DNA of 64,000 nucleotides from Lachnospiraceae bacterium (GTDB lineage: Bacteria > Bacillota > Clostridia > Lachnospirales > Lachnospiraceae): positions 51,089 through 115,088 of the forward strand of contig JAFSBX010000039.1 in the NCBI GenBank assembly GCA_017437065.1. The letters are read 5' to 3'. The notes below the pieces were generated by a model that saw nothing but the letters and a program-made list of their open reading frames with translations, was not told the origin of the DNA and made no database searches. A program made the translations under genes and the position numbers. Positions 25,743 through 34,663 of this stretch are shown here, one piece after another; the first letter of the stretch is position 1, and every line of letters begins with the position of its first letter.

Positions 25743-27302
25743 TTATTTTGCTTCATATGTTTCAATCACACATGCATGCTTTTTCTTATCTTTATCATAA
25801 CTGATTGCCACTAAAAGAATTTCTTTCGCATGTTCCCTTGCTTTTTGCAGATAATCTTTTTCTTTTATCTGTTTCAATGCATTGTCGCAAGTATCATTTA
25901 CTTTTAATTCAAGCACAATTGCAGGTTTCCCGCTTTTCTTTGGAAGAAAAATATAGTCACAATACCCTTTACCACTCTTTTCCTCCCGCTCTATATAATA
26001 ATCTCTTCTTGCATAAAGATAACACAATGTAATCACGCATGATAAAGCATTTTCATCGTTATACTGCAAAAATGGAATTTCTCTGTCATGCACCTCTTCT
26101 AAAACAGCAGCTACTTTATCCGAATCCAAAGCAACGGTTGCCTCTAACATTTGCTTTGATTTATCAACAATCTGCTTTATTTCACCCATACTTTCTCTGG
26201 ATAAAACTCTCTGGAACTTTTCCATCAGCTCATGATTAGGAATCCGTAACAATCCCTCATGATAAGACAAAAATCCATAAACAACCATCGCCGACAGGAT
26301 TTCATCTCTGGTATCAAGATTCAGTTCTACTGCACTATACCCTTGCAAATCCACTTCCACCGGAATTCCTGCTACCATCTTTACAATGTCTTCCCGTACT
26401 TCCTCTACGTTATTCTCAATACAGTCCGCTATTTCATTCATAGGTCCTGTTTCCGTCCAGTAATTCAGACAAACTCCATCTGATAATGCACAATTTACCG
26501 ACCTGGGATTAAATAAATGCCTGCCATCACTTAAATAATACCCATCATACCAGCGAAGCAGCTCTTCGTAGGACACTGACTTATGTTTCTTACAAAGCTC
26601 CCTTACCTCATCCTCATTAATTCCAAAAAATAAATCAAAGGTATGGTCATTCATAAAATTATATTCTCTGAACATGTTCAGTTCCGAACCACTTGAGTAC
26701 TTTGCAATCGGAAGTACTCCCGTCATATAAGCCAGCTCCACATACGGCTGATCTTTTAGAAGACTTTTTAAGAAACCAAGGTAAGAAAACTTATCATCCT
26801 CTGACATAAAACGCTTATAAAAAACAGAGTCCCACTCATCTAATATAAATAGGAATGTATCTCCGCTCTCGCGAAACATTTCGCTCAGATTATTATATTC
26901 CCGCTCTCCTAAAAAAGGATATGCTTCTATCAAATCCTGCTTTATATTGTTATATATACTGACTATATATTCCCTGTAAGAATTACATTCAAACGGAAGC
27001 CGGCTCAAATCTATAAAAATTACATTATGAGCATTCAGATGCTTCTCATAATTATCTGTCCCTGCAATGGTAAGATCATCGAAAAGCCTCTTGCTGTCTT
27101 GCCCTTTTGTATAATATGCACCTAACATATGAGCATTCATAGACTTACCGAAACGCCTTGGACGGGTAATACATATATACTGTGTATTCGTTCCAATTTT
27201 AGCTGAAACTTTCTCAATCAAACCACTTTTATCAATATAAATTTCACTATTTCTGGATTTTTGAAAAAGTAAACTTGTTTCATTAGTGTTCAAATACTTC
27301 AT
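25743..27302 (-). CDS. AAA-ATPase-like / PD-(D/E)XK nuclease-type protein, copy A
   Basis: From the ATG at 27302, with a full AGGAGG, the protein has 519 residues. The N-terminal half is an AAA-ATPase-like domain (PF09820 type): RPRRFGKSMN is the P-loop variant and FLFILDEWD the Walker B. The C-terminal part is DUF1703-like: CDYIFLP, then PAIVLELKVND, the D...ExK core of the PD-(D/E)XK nuclease fold. The biological role of this family is not established. At least five intact or partial copies occur in this window. Its own promoter lies upstream, so it is not simply part of the preceding operon. Confidence 0.85.
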   Translation of the reverse strand: MKYLNTNETSLLFQKSRNSEIYIDKSGLIEKVSAKIGTNTQYICITRPRRFGKSMNAHMLGAYYTKGQDSKRLFDDLTIAGTDNYEKHLNAHNVIFIDLSRLPFECNSYREYIVSIYNNIKQDLIEAYPFLGEREYNNLSEMFRESGDTFLFILDEWDSVFYKRFMSEDDKFSYLGFLKSLLKDQPYVELAYMTGVLPIAKYSSGSELNMFREYNFMNDHTFDLFFGINEDEVRELCKKHKSVSYEELLRWYDGYYLSDGRHLFNPRSVNCALSDGVCLNYWTETGPMNEIADCIENNVEEVREDIVKMVAGIPVEVDLQGYSAVELNLDTRDEILSAMVVYGFLSYHEGLLRIPNHELMEKFQRVLSRESMGEIKQIVDKSKQMLEATVALDSDKVAAVLEEVHDREIPFLQYNDENALSCVITLCYLYARRDYYIEREEKSGKGYCDYIFLPKKSGKPAIVLELKVNDTCDNALKQIKEKDYLQKAREHAKEILLVAISYDKDKKKHACVIETYEAK

Positions 27303-27351
27303 AAGCCACCTCCTTACTGAAGTCGGTATACGTTGTTCATCAACTATGCCT

Positions 27352-27380
27352 AGTATACCTTTAATATCTCTAAATGGCAA
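27352..27380 (-). promoter_or_regulatory. Promoter of AAA copy A
   Basis: On the minus strand TTGCCA (27375-27380), 17 bp, then TATACT (27352-27357), about 50 bases before the start codon. A pair of GTATAC hexamers flanks the start-site region and could be an operator. Confidence 0.5.
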
Positions 27381-27401
27381 ACAATACTTTCCCTGACTGC
27401 T

Positions 27402-28484
27402 TTAATATGGCAGCCGTACATTCTCCGGCAATTTCCCTCTGCCCACATGTCGAATCATACGTTCCACTTCCGGCACCATATGCATCGGACAAAGCACTAC
27501 CTGCGGATGAGCAACTGCATACACCCTGAACACCTCATCCGCAAATCCCTGCCCTATAAACTCTACATTACTAAAATCAAAAATAACTTCCTTAAACTCT
27601 TCTAAACGATTACAAATTCGACGTGCCTGTGAACGAGCCACCGGCTCCCCGTTTATACAGGCTTCTTTTACCGGAATATGTGTCTTAATGAACCCTTCTT
27701 CTATATTTGTATACATATCAAACACCTCTCCAATTCTACGTTCCGTCTCATTTTCAAGACTCATGCAAACTATTGTTCCTATTTTTTTGATACGAGATGC
27801 ATATGCAAGGAGATGAGATTGTATTGTCGCGGAATTTTTTCCATTCCCACACATATATACCCTTGCATCAGACCAAAGCATAAATTCATCTGTCATCTTA
27901 GATGAAAAGAAAATCCCCTCTCCGGAATGGCAGGCTGCATTACTTGTAATCTTTCCTTTATACAATTCAATAAGAGCATCTTCCTCACGCGGATTCTCCC
28001 ATCCATTTTTCGACATATATTCCACTAATGTCCGAAAAGTGCCTACACCATCATCCAAAATAATTACTTTAGTAAAAAGAGTATTTACATGTACTTCAAT
28101 ACAAATATTGCCCCCTCTTGAATGCTCAATAGCATTGTTCAACATCTCCTGACAGGTATACTGCCAAATCCGAAATGCTGCTTCATTACAATGCTTCAGA
28201 TATTTCGCAATATAATCCTCAAAAATCCTGTCCTCTTCCAAATGCCCTTGTTCTAAATCCACCTGCCCACAAAATATATGTTCCACCAGCTTGTATCCAC
28301 ATTCACAATCATCTGCTGTCATAATTGCTTCACTCTTTATTGCTTCCTGAAGGTATCGCTTTACTGATGTAATAGAAATTCCAAAATTATCCATTGTTTT
28401 AGAAATAACTTCTGCATCATCCAATGCAATTTTCCGTAGTATATATTTTTTGATTTCTTCACGTTTCTTATCTGTAAATGACAT
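27402..28484 (-). CDS. GHKL-ATPase / STAS-like (DUF4325) regulatory protein
   Basis: 360 residues from ATG 28484 with GGAGG upstream. The first ~60 residues look like a helix-turn-helix (NFGISITSVKRYLQEA). The middle has a GHKL ATPase-like domain (QEMLNNAIEHSRGG as N-box, DDGVGTF, SGEGIFFSS). The C-terminal ~85 residues match the STAS-like DUF4325 pattern (VIFDFSNVEFIGQGFADEVFRVY). Proteins of this plan resemble anti-sigma-type switches. No transmitter histidine or membrane segment is visible, so it is probably a cytoplasmic regulator; target unknown. Confidence 0.75.
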   Translation of the reverse strand: MSFTDKKREEIKKYILRKIALDDAEVISKTMDNFGISITSVKRYLQEAIKSEAIMTADDCECGYKLVEHIFCGQVDLEQGHLEEDRIFEDYIAKYLKHCNEAAFRIWQYTCQEMLNNAIEHSRGGNICIEVHVNTLFTKVIILDDGVGTFRTLVEYMSKNGWENPREEDALIELYKGKITSNAACHSGEGIFFSSKMTDEFMLWSDARVYMCGNGKNSATIQSHLLAYASRIKKIGTIVCMSLENETERRIGEVFDMYTNIEEGFIKTHIPVKEACINGEPVARSQARRICNRLEEFKEVIFDFSNVEFIGQGFADEVFRVYAVAHPQVVLCPMHMVPEVERMIRHVGRGKLPENVRLPY

Positions 28485-28622
28485 ATCCGCCTCCGAAAAC
28501 ATAATTTTATTTTTTCAAACTATAATTTATTTATTTTAAATTATATTATATTGAGAAATAAAAAACAATCAAAATATTACATAATTCCTAGCGTAATTCG
28601 TCCTCGCCGGTCCCACAACCTA

Positions 28623-28671
28623 AAACAGGAGTATCATAAAATAACTTAATATTTTACAACACTCCCTGTTT
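28623..28671 (-). terminator. Putative terminator after the 117-aa gene
   Basis: On the minus strand AAACAGGGAGT (28661-28671) pairs with ACTCCTGTTT (28623-28632) with one bulge and a long AT-rich loop, ending in TTTT. Confidence 0.4.
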
Positions 28672-28698
28672 CTTACTACTCACTATATTTATTGCTTT

Positions 28699-29052
28699 TT
28701 ATTTTGCTGCTTCTTTCAAATTTTCCAAAAACGGAATAACAGCTGTCTCTATTAACTTTGCAATCTTCGCGTCTTCTTTTTCTTTAATTGCAGTTCCCAG
28801 CTCTCCCAAACGATTATTGAATTCCTGTTTGGCAGCATTAATTTTTTCTGAATTAACTATATCAGAAATACGATTATAAATCTCAATTACCCAGTTCAAT
28901 CCATCAATACACTGCTTCTGGAAATCATCTGTATCCGGCTGTCTGTCTCCTTTTAATTCTTCACACAAAGTCTTCATACCCGGAATTAATTTTTCTAAGT
29001 ATTCTCCTACTGCCTGTAAAGCTTCCTGCTTTTCTGCCTGCAGATTATCCAT
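28699..29052 (-). CDS. Uncharacterised 117-aa helical protein
   Basis: A well-supported gene: a TTGAAA-17-TATAAT promoter and GGAGGGG ribosome site lie upstream, and a hairpin downstream, so it forms a single-gene unit. The product is acidic and almost wholly alpha-helical (EALQAVGEYLEKLIPGMKTL, DGLNWVIEIYNRISDIV, a Lys/Glu-rich C-terminal helix). I do not recognise a family or a catalytic motif. Confidence 0.7.
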   Translation of the reverse strand: MDNLQAEKQEALQAVGEYLEKLIPGMKTLCEELKGDRQPDTDDFQKQCIDGLNWVIEIYNRISDIVNSEKINAAKQEFNNRLGELGTAIKEKEDAKIAKLIETAVIPFLENLKEAAK

Positions 29053-29106
29053 GTTGTCCCCTCCATTGTTCTTTGGTTATTATCTCTCAGATTATTCACT
29101 GCTTTT

Positions 29107-29135
29107 ATTATAATAAGTTAGGTGTTGTTTTTCAA
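29107..29135 (-). promoter_or_regulatory. Promoter of the 117-aa gene
   Basis: On the minus strand TTGAAA (29130-29135), 17 bp, then TATAAT (29107-29112). Upstream, GAATTATCCAATT occurs twice in tandem (about 29150-29176). Confidence 0.65.
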
Positions 29136-29197
29136 TAAAATATTCCATCGAATTATCCAATTGAATTATCCAATTTTATTGTCTTACATTTAACATT

Positions 29198-31675
29198 CTA
29201 CTTCCCACTAAGCAACTCTCGTGCTGCCAATACCAGAAACATATAATCCGATGAACCGCCACCCAGCACATACTCTGTCTGTTGCCACAAATATGGAAAT
29301 TCCAATAATTCCGGAAAATCAGGACGAATCAGTGCCGTACCGGATACTACACCACCCGGAATATAAGACCAGTCTGCACGATTCGCACCGTATGCAACCG
29401 TTGCTGACTTTGCCCCCACACCGGAAGCAAAAGATGCTGTATTAGAACCCGGATGACATCCCAAAATAAAGTTCAGTGCATGAAATATCAAATCCGGCTC
29501 AAATATATCCGGAAACGCCTTATGCAGAAAATAATATTCTACGCCCAGCCTCTGAATTTCCCAGCCTGCTCCCCAAATATGAGGACGATACGGAATTCCA
29601 TAGGGTGTCTCTTTACTTTCTTCATCAAGCTGATTCCTGAATACCAGCATCGCTTCACGCACAGAGTTTACAAATTCCTCATTATCAATTGCATGAATTA
29701 CACGGCTGATGATCCATCCCATGCTTTTGATGTTTTTCACTATAAATTCTTTTTCTTCAAAAAGGAATTCCTTATATTTTATTTCTTCTGTGGTCAAATA
29801 CAATTCTACGGCCGCATGGAGCTTTGCCGCCTTTGCCTCTCCACTTCCGTCGGTAATCTCATAAAGCTCTGCAGCAGCTTCTAATGCCTGTCTGCTCAGC
29901 GTATCATTAAATCCCTTTAATGCTTTAGCTGCTGCCGCCATCTGTGCAGCTGTTGTTAGTTCGCGAACAGGATTTTCCTCGGTAAATACCAGGCGGTCAT
30001 CCTCATCACCTTTCACACCGCCTGTCATTGCTGCACTGTCTCCCAACAGTACATACTGTCGCAAATCGTTACAAATAATACCACGGTATAATCTCCCTAA
30101 TGCATGATATCCACCGACAAGAGACAACAACCCATGTTCTATTTGCTGCAAGATGTCATTCTTTCCGTCCGGTTGATGAATTTCTGTAATTTTTTTCGTC
30201 TGGTCAATCGTTGTCGCATCATAATCCACCTGAAATGCCTCATACGCCAGTGCCAGCTTATATACCTCACCTGCCTGTGACTCCACGCGAAGGTCAAAAT
30301 CACCCGCATCATGCCAGCCACCTACATTCAATCCCGGCACACACTCTCCCGGCTGATACTTGGTAAGTGTGGAGGCTCCTTGTACATATCCGTCAAAATG
30401 GTTGTAATTCACCGGCGCCATACGTGCATCGTCCTCATGACACAAATCATGCCAAACACGATATTTTTCACTTACACGCATATGACACATCTGCACGGGC
30501 AGAAAATATTCCAATACCGGCTGCCATACACCACGGTCATAAATATCCTCAGCAATTCTGAAAATCGCAGACTCTGAATTGCCATAACATACTTTATATA
30601 AGCTCTCTTCTTTCATCTCTGAAAAATCAAACTTTAAGTAATTGTACCGAAGAAACCGACCCCATTCCATACAATCGGCACGAAGTACTTCTTCTTCGCC
30701 ATTTTCTGTAATCTTGTACAGTATTGCCCTTTCCCGTTTTGTATCCCTGCAATCCAATTCAATAATTGCAATTTTTGCTGCATCCGGATGATAACCGACC
30801 TGTGAAACCTGAACTACCGGGGTATACATCCAATCCCCGACTACATTCGGTGTGATAACCCACTCAACTGCCTTTTCTGTCTTTCCATCCGGGATTTCAC
30901 TACTGATGACAAACCAACCGTTGTTATGATTCATACGCCCATCATACAGCTTTAATTCCGTGCCCCTGCTTTCAACAGTAAATCGGTTATACGGATCATC
31001 CGGTCGTACTGTAAAACGCTTACCTACAGCATAAGGCTCTGCAATCAGTTCATCCGCGATTATCGGGTTATATCCTTTATGATTGCCGGAAAGCTTCTCC
31101 ATGTCCGCTGTTATGGTATCGTCAGAAGTTTTCCGTGTATGAGCATAGTTTCCTTTCATAGCTAAGGTAGGTCCATTTGCCTGTCTTGGAAAAATTCCCT
31201 GCTTTTTGTCCATAATCCATGGCTTTCCGAATAAGTCTCCCGGAAACAACTCCATGTTAAAACAAAGTTTTCCCCTAAATTCCTCCGGCACAGGCTTTTC
31301 TAAGTCTACAGTCACAACAACCGAATCTTCTTTTCCCTCGACCGTAACCTTATATTCAAACTCAAAATCAGGATAAATCATCGGATTAAATCCCTTTAAA
31401 TGATTTTCATAATCCGGATATTCCAAAATAGTTTCTATCGTATTTTTTTCTTCATTCAACTTTCTTTCTTTTTGCTTTGGAACCGGCTGCCATTGCCCCG
31501 GTGTCTGTTCAAAACGAATATCACCATTCGTAGCAACACGATTTCCGTGCATCAAGATACTTACACCGGACTGATGTCCTACCGGATAAATATCATCAAA
31601 TGCCATGATATTTACACCATGATTTTGAAAATAGCCGGTTGTAGTGTTTAATTTAAATCCATTCTTTTGTTTCAT
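29198..31675 (-). CDS. Intracellular GH9 family glucanase/glucosidase
   Basis: 825 residues from ATG 31675 (preceded by GAGG). An N-terminal region of about 290 residues has beta-rich segments of no clear family. A CelD-type Ig-like domain (about 285-375, VVQVSQVGYHPDAAKIA) follows, then the GH9 (alpha/alpha)6 barrel with GGWHDAGDFD (452-461), whose aspartates are the catalytic base, and QTEYVLGGGSSDYMF near the C-terminus, with the proton-donor glutamate. No signal peptide or anchor is visible, so it acts in the cytoplasm, probably on imported beta-glucan oligosaccharides or glycosides. It ends before the 117-aa gene and follows AAA copy B. Confidence 0.88.
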   Translation of the reverse strand: MKQKNGFKLNTTTGYFQNHGVNIMAFDDIYPVGHQSGVSILMHGNRVATNGDIRFEQTPGQWQPVPKQKERKLNEEKNTIETILEYPDYENHLKGFNPMIYPDFEFEYKVTVEGKEDSVVVTVDLEKPVPEEFRGKLCFNMELFPGDLFGKPWIMDKKQGIFPRQANGPTLAMKGNYAHTRKTSDDTITADMEKLSGNHKGYNPIIADELIAEPYAVGKRFTVRPDDPYNRFTVESRGTELKLYDGRMNHNNGWFVISSEIPDGKTEKAVEWVITPNVVGDWMYTPVVQVSQVGYHPDAAKIAIIELDCRDTKRERAILYKITENGEEEVLRADCMEWGRFLRYNYLKFDFSEMKEESLYKVCYGNSESAIFRIAEDIYDRGVWQPVLEYFLPVQMCHMRVSEKYRVWHDLCHEDDARMAPVNYNHFDGYVQGASTLTKYQPGECVPGLNVGGWHDAGDFDLRVESQAGEVYKLALAYEAFQVDYDATTIDQTKKITEIHQPDGKNDILQQIEHGLLSLVGGYHALGRLYRGIICNDLRQYVLLGDSAAMTGGVKGDEDDRLVFTEENPVRELTTAAQMAAAAKALKGFNDTLSRQALEAAAELYEITDGSGEAKAAKLHAAVELYLTTEEIKYKEFLFEEKEFIVKNIKSMGWIISRVIHAIDNEEFVNSVREAMLVFRNQLDEESKETPYGIPYRPHIWGAGWEIQRLGVEYYFLHKAFPDIFEPDLIFHALNFILGCHPGSNTASFASGVGAKSATVAYGANRADWSYIPGGVVSGTALIRPDFPELLEFPYLWQQTEYVLGGGSSDYMFLVLAARELLSGK

Positions 31676-31714
31676 TGTGGTATCCTCGATTCTTCTATAT
31701 AACAAAACCTCTAA

Positions 31715-33289
31715 TCAATTCACTTCCATCTGCTCAATTACACAACTATGCTTCTTACTCACTTTATCATAATTGATTCCAACCAATAAAAGATTCCCTT
31801 TATACTCTTCCAAAGCTTTTACATACTGTTTCCGCTTTATTTGTGAAACAGCACCTTCTGCTTCTTTATTCCATTTCAATTCCACAATCATTGCCGGTTT
31901 ATCCGCATATTTTCTTCTTGGAACAAATGCAATATCCGCAAAGCCCTTCCCACTTGGCAGTTCCCTGATAACCGTGTAATATTCTCTTGCCGCATAGAAT
32001 GCCAGAGAAACGGTATAACTCAAAGCATTCTCATCATTATACTGCAACACAGAAGTTTCATAATGTGCCTGCTCCACTGCTACAGCAACCTGTTCTTCCT
32101 CCATGTTCCATACACTTTCCAGCAGTTCTTTTGAATTTTTCACTGCCCGGATTACCTCTTTCCATCCGGCACCTTCTATTGCATTATAAAATTCCTTACT
32201 GATTTCTCGATTCGGAATATATACTTCCTCTCTTTCAAAATCATATACCAGATATCCCAAATGAATCAATAACGTCATCACATCATCCGCATTTTCAAAG
32301 GTTGTCATATCATTCGTAAACTTTCCGGTATTAATTCGTATCCTGTTTCCCGCTAACATCTTTACAACAGCTTCTCTTAAACCGTCAAAGTCCATTTCAA
32401 TGTATTTTTTCAATGCTTCATAAGTTTCCGTCTTAGTCCAATAACTGTCAAACACTCCACTTAAAGCAGCCTCCACTACTGCCTTCGGATTATAAACTGA
32501 CTTCACATTCAAAAAAGAATAACCGTCATACCATGTTTTCATTTCCTCAAAATCCCGATGGTATTCTTCACATATTTCTCTGACTTCCTCTTCTGTAAAT
32601 CCTACAAATTCTTCTAATTCCCTCTGATTTGTCATGGAAAATTCTGCAAACATATTAAGGGCAGAATGACTTCCATATTTCTTTATCGGAAGAATTCCTG
32701 TCATATAAGCTAACGCAATGTATTCTTTATCCTTCAGCCAGTCACGCAAAAAATCAAGATATTTTTTCTGTCCTTCCGTGTCCTGTTGCTTTTCACGGAA
32801 AATACAATCCCATTCATCAATTAAAACAACAAATGGAATCTGCTTTTGTGCATAAATATCCTGTAAGGAAAAAGTCAGATTTGTGTCATCAAACAAAAGA
32901 CAGTCCTGATGTTGCATCTTTAGCTCAAACAATAACCTGCTTTTTAAAAGAGAAAGCATTTCGTCAATCGTTTTGCTATTGCTCAAAAACTCCTGCATAT
33001 TCAAATAAATTACATTATACTTATTTATGTGCTTTTCATAGCTTTCGTACTTAGCAATTTCGAGGTTGTCGAATTGGGGGTGTGAATCATTTGAACATCC
33101 ATAATATGCAGCAAGCATATTTTCTGCCATGGACTTTCCAAACCTACGCGGTCTGCTGACACAAATGTACTTTTGATTTGATTTCAATACCTGATTTGTA
33201 TACGCAATTATCCTCGTCTTATCTATATAGATTTTGGAGTTTAATGCTTCTTGAAATTTTCCGTTTCCCGGATTTAAATAAATTCCCAT
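31715..33289 (-). CDS. AAA-ATPase-like / PD-(D/E)XK nuclease-type protein, copy B
   Basis: 524 residues with RPRRFGKSMA (P-loop variant), FVVLIDEWDCIFRE (Walker B), MTGILPIKKYG and, near the C-terminus, GFADIAFVPRRKYADKPAMI then VELKWNKEAEG (nuclease core D...ELK). The start codon and its AAAAGGAG lie inside the last codons of jetD (16-base overlap), so it is translated with the Wadjet operon. That makes it a candidate fifth gene of this Wadjet locus, or a cassette that landed exactly at its end. About 40 % similar by eye to copy A in the central region. Confidence 0.85.
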   Translation of the reverse strand: MGIYLNPGNGKFQEALNSKIYIDKTRIIAYTNQVLKSNQKYICVSRPRRFGKSMAENMLAAYYGCSNDSHPQFDNLEIAKYESYEKHINKYNVIYLNMQEFLSNSKTIDEMLSLLKSRLLFELKMQHQDCLLFDDTNLTFSLQDIYAQKQIPFVVLIDEWDCIFREKQQDTEGQKKYLDFLRDWLKDKEYIALAYMTGILPIKKYGSHSALNMFAEFSMTNQRELEEFVGFTEEEVREICEEYHRDFEEMKTWYDGYSFLNVKSVYNPKAVVEAALSGVFDSYWTKTETYEALKKYIEMDFDGLREAVVKMLAGNRIRINTGKFTNDMTTFENADDVMTLLIHLGYLVYDFEREEVYIPNREISKEFYNAIEGAGWKEVIRAVKNSKELLESVWNMEEEQVAVAVEQAHYETSVLQYNDENALSYTVSLAFYAAREYYTVIRELPSGKGFADIAFVPRRKYADKPAMIVELKWNKEAEGAVSQIKRKQYVKALEEYKGNLLLVGINYDKVSKKHSCVIEQMEVN

Positions 33290-34659
33290 AAATCTCCTTT
33301 TCCTAGTCCATATTTTTTCTTCTTTGTTACTCCTAAAAGTTCTTTTATATATTCCGGTATCAGCATTTCCTGATACGCCGCATATCCACAGCTTTGTATC
33401 GCATTTTTAATTTCCAGAAGTTCTTCTTCATCTATTCTTTCCAGCTTCTTTTTCCTTTGATTATCAAGCTTAACCTTTGACAAATATTGTTCATAATAGC
33501 ATTTCTCATACTTCCAAAAATGTAAACGAACACCAAACCTTTTTCGCAATCGCTGTGCAATCACCAGACCTTCAGGGTCAAAATCACCGGCATACCAAAA
33601 CTCCACATCCTCTTCAAATAAATCCATAAGAGCCAGTGTTGCCATACGAACCTGTCCGTTTCCACAAATCACTGCAACATCCGGTACAGACTCCGTTAAT
33701 GCAGAAAATACCGCCGGATTTTCCACAATATAAACTTTCCTGCCTTTCGCCGGATACACTTTTGCCAGTCTGCTTACTGTCAGAAGTGTCAGCTGTACCG
33801 GTTCTCTTCTTTCTAAAAATCCATGAATACCTTTGTGAACAGCTCCTGACAAATCTTCTGCCACTATACCATAAGTCAGTGTATAATTTGATAAATCATC
33901 TCTCAAAAGTCCTGCATCATATAATAACTGATTTTTTTCTTCTATCGAATGATACTTTGAACTATATGCTACTTTTAAATAATCCTTAAGGAATAAAACA
34001 AGGAGCTTTTCTGCTAATGTCCCATTGTCTAAAAAATGCGGATTACCGGAAATGAAGGCTGCAAAAACAGGAAGTGCTATTTTTTGTATTTTCTCCTCAC
34101 TTCGTTGTTCCTGCAACACAATAGGCAACTTTTGAAAAGCCAAAAAAAGTATCTCCAGAGTATCTCGTAATTCCTTGCACCTCTCCTTGTAATGCAACAT
34201 CAAAAGCTGATAACCTTCCTGCTTTTCTTTCAGACATTGCTCCAGCCATTTTGCACCCAGACTCCCCTGATGTTTCTCCAAAAGCTTTTGAAAAAAGTCT
34301 CTCCTTGCATACTCTCTTTGCTGCCGCAACTCTTTCTTTGTGGTAAGTGATTCTTCAAAATAAGCCTCTAAAATATCCATCCATTCCAACATACAAAATT
34401 TGCTGTCGGAAAGTGCTTTTTCCATAAGCTTTACGGAAATTGTAACCGACTTATTTTCTGTAAAATCCTTTTGAAAGAAACCGGAAAGCTGCCTCTTTTC
34501 TTCCGGCGTTAAACCGGTCAGTGTAACACTTCCACCAAGATGTCCCAGACTGTGATATTTTTCACATACTTTTCCGAATAACTTCTTGTATACACTACGC
34601 TCTTTAAAATAATCCACGCACTCGAATAATACTTCGCTACCTGCCTCTTTTTCTGCCAT
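33274..34659 (-). CDS. jetD: Wadjet component JetD (type II, TIGR02679/DUF2399)
   Basis: 461 residues from the ATG at 34659, four bases after the jetC stop (an upstream TTG at 34686 is possible). N-terminal part GHLGGSVTLTGLTPEEKRQLSGFF is typical of the family; the C-terminal Toprim-like part has VAVICGNGQVRMA and WYAGDFDPEGLVIAQRL, the acidic metal site of the nuclease subunit. JetD cuts circular plasmid DNA that the SMC part (JetABC) has extruded. The gene looks intact. Confidence 0.88.
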   Translation of the reverse strand: MAEKEAGSEVLFECVDYFKERSVYKKLFGKVCEKYHSLGHLGGSVTLTGLTPEEKRQLSGFFQKDFTENKSVTISVKLMEKALSDSKFCMLEWMDILEAYFEESLTTKKELRQQREYARRDFFQKLLEKHQGSLGAKWLEQCLKEKQEGYQLLMLHYKERCKELRDTLEILFLAFQKLPIVLQEQRSEEKIQKIALPVFAAFISGNPHFLDNGTLAEKLLVLFLKDYLKVAYSSKYHSIEEKNQLLYDAGLLRDDLSNYTLTYGIVAEDLSGAVHKGIHGFLERREPVQLTLLTVSRLAKVYPAKGRKVYIVENPAVFSALTESVPDVAVICGNGQVRMATLALMDLFEEDVEFWYAGDFDPEGLVIAQRLRKRFGVRLHFWKYEKCYYEQYLSKVKLDNQRKKKLERIDEEELLEIKNAIQSCGYAAYQEMLIPEYIKELLGVTKKKKYGLGKGDLWEFI

Positions 34660-34663
34660 ACAA

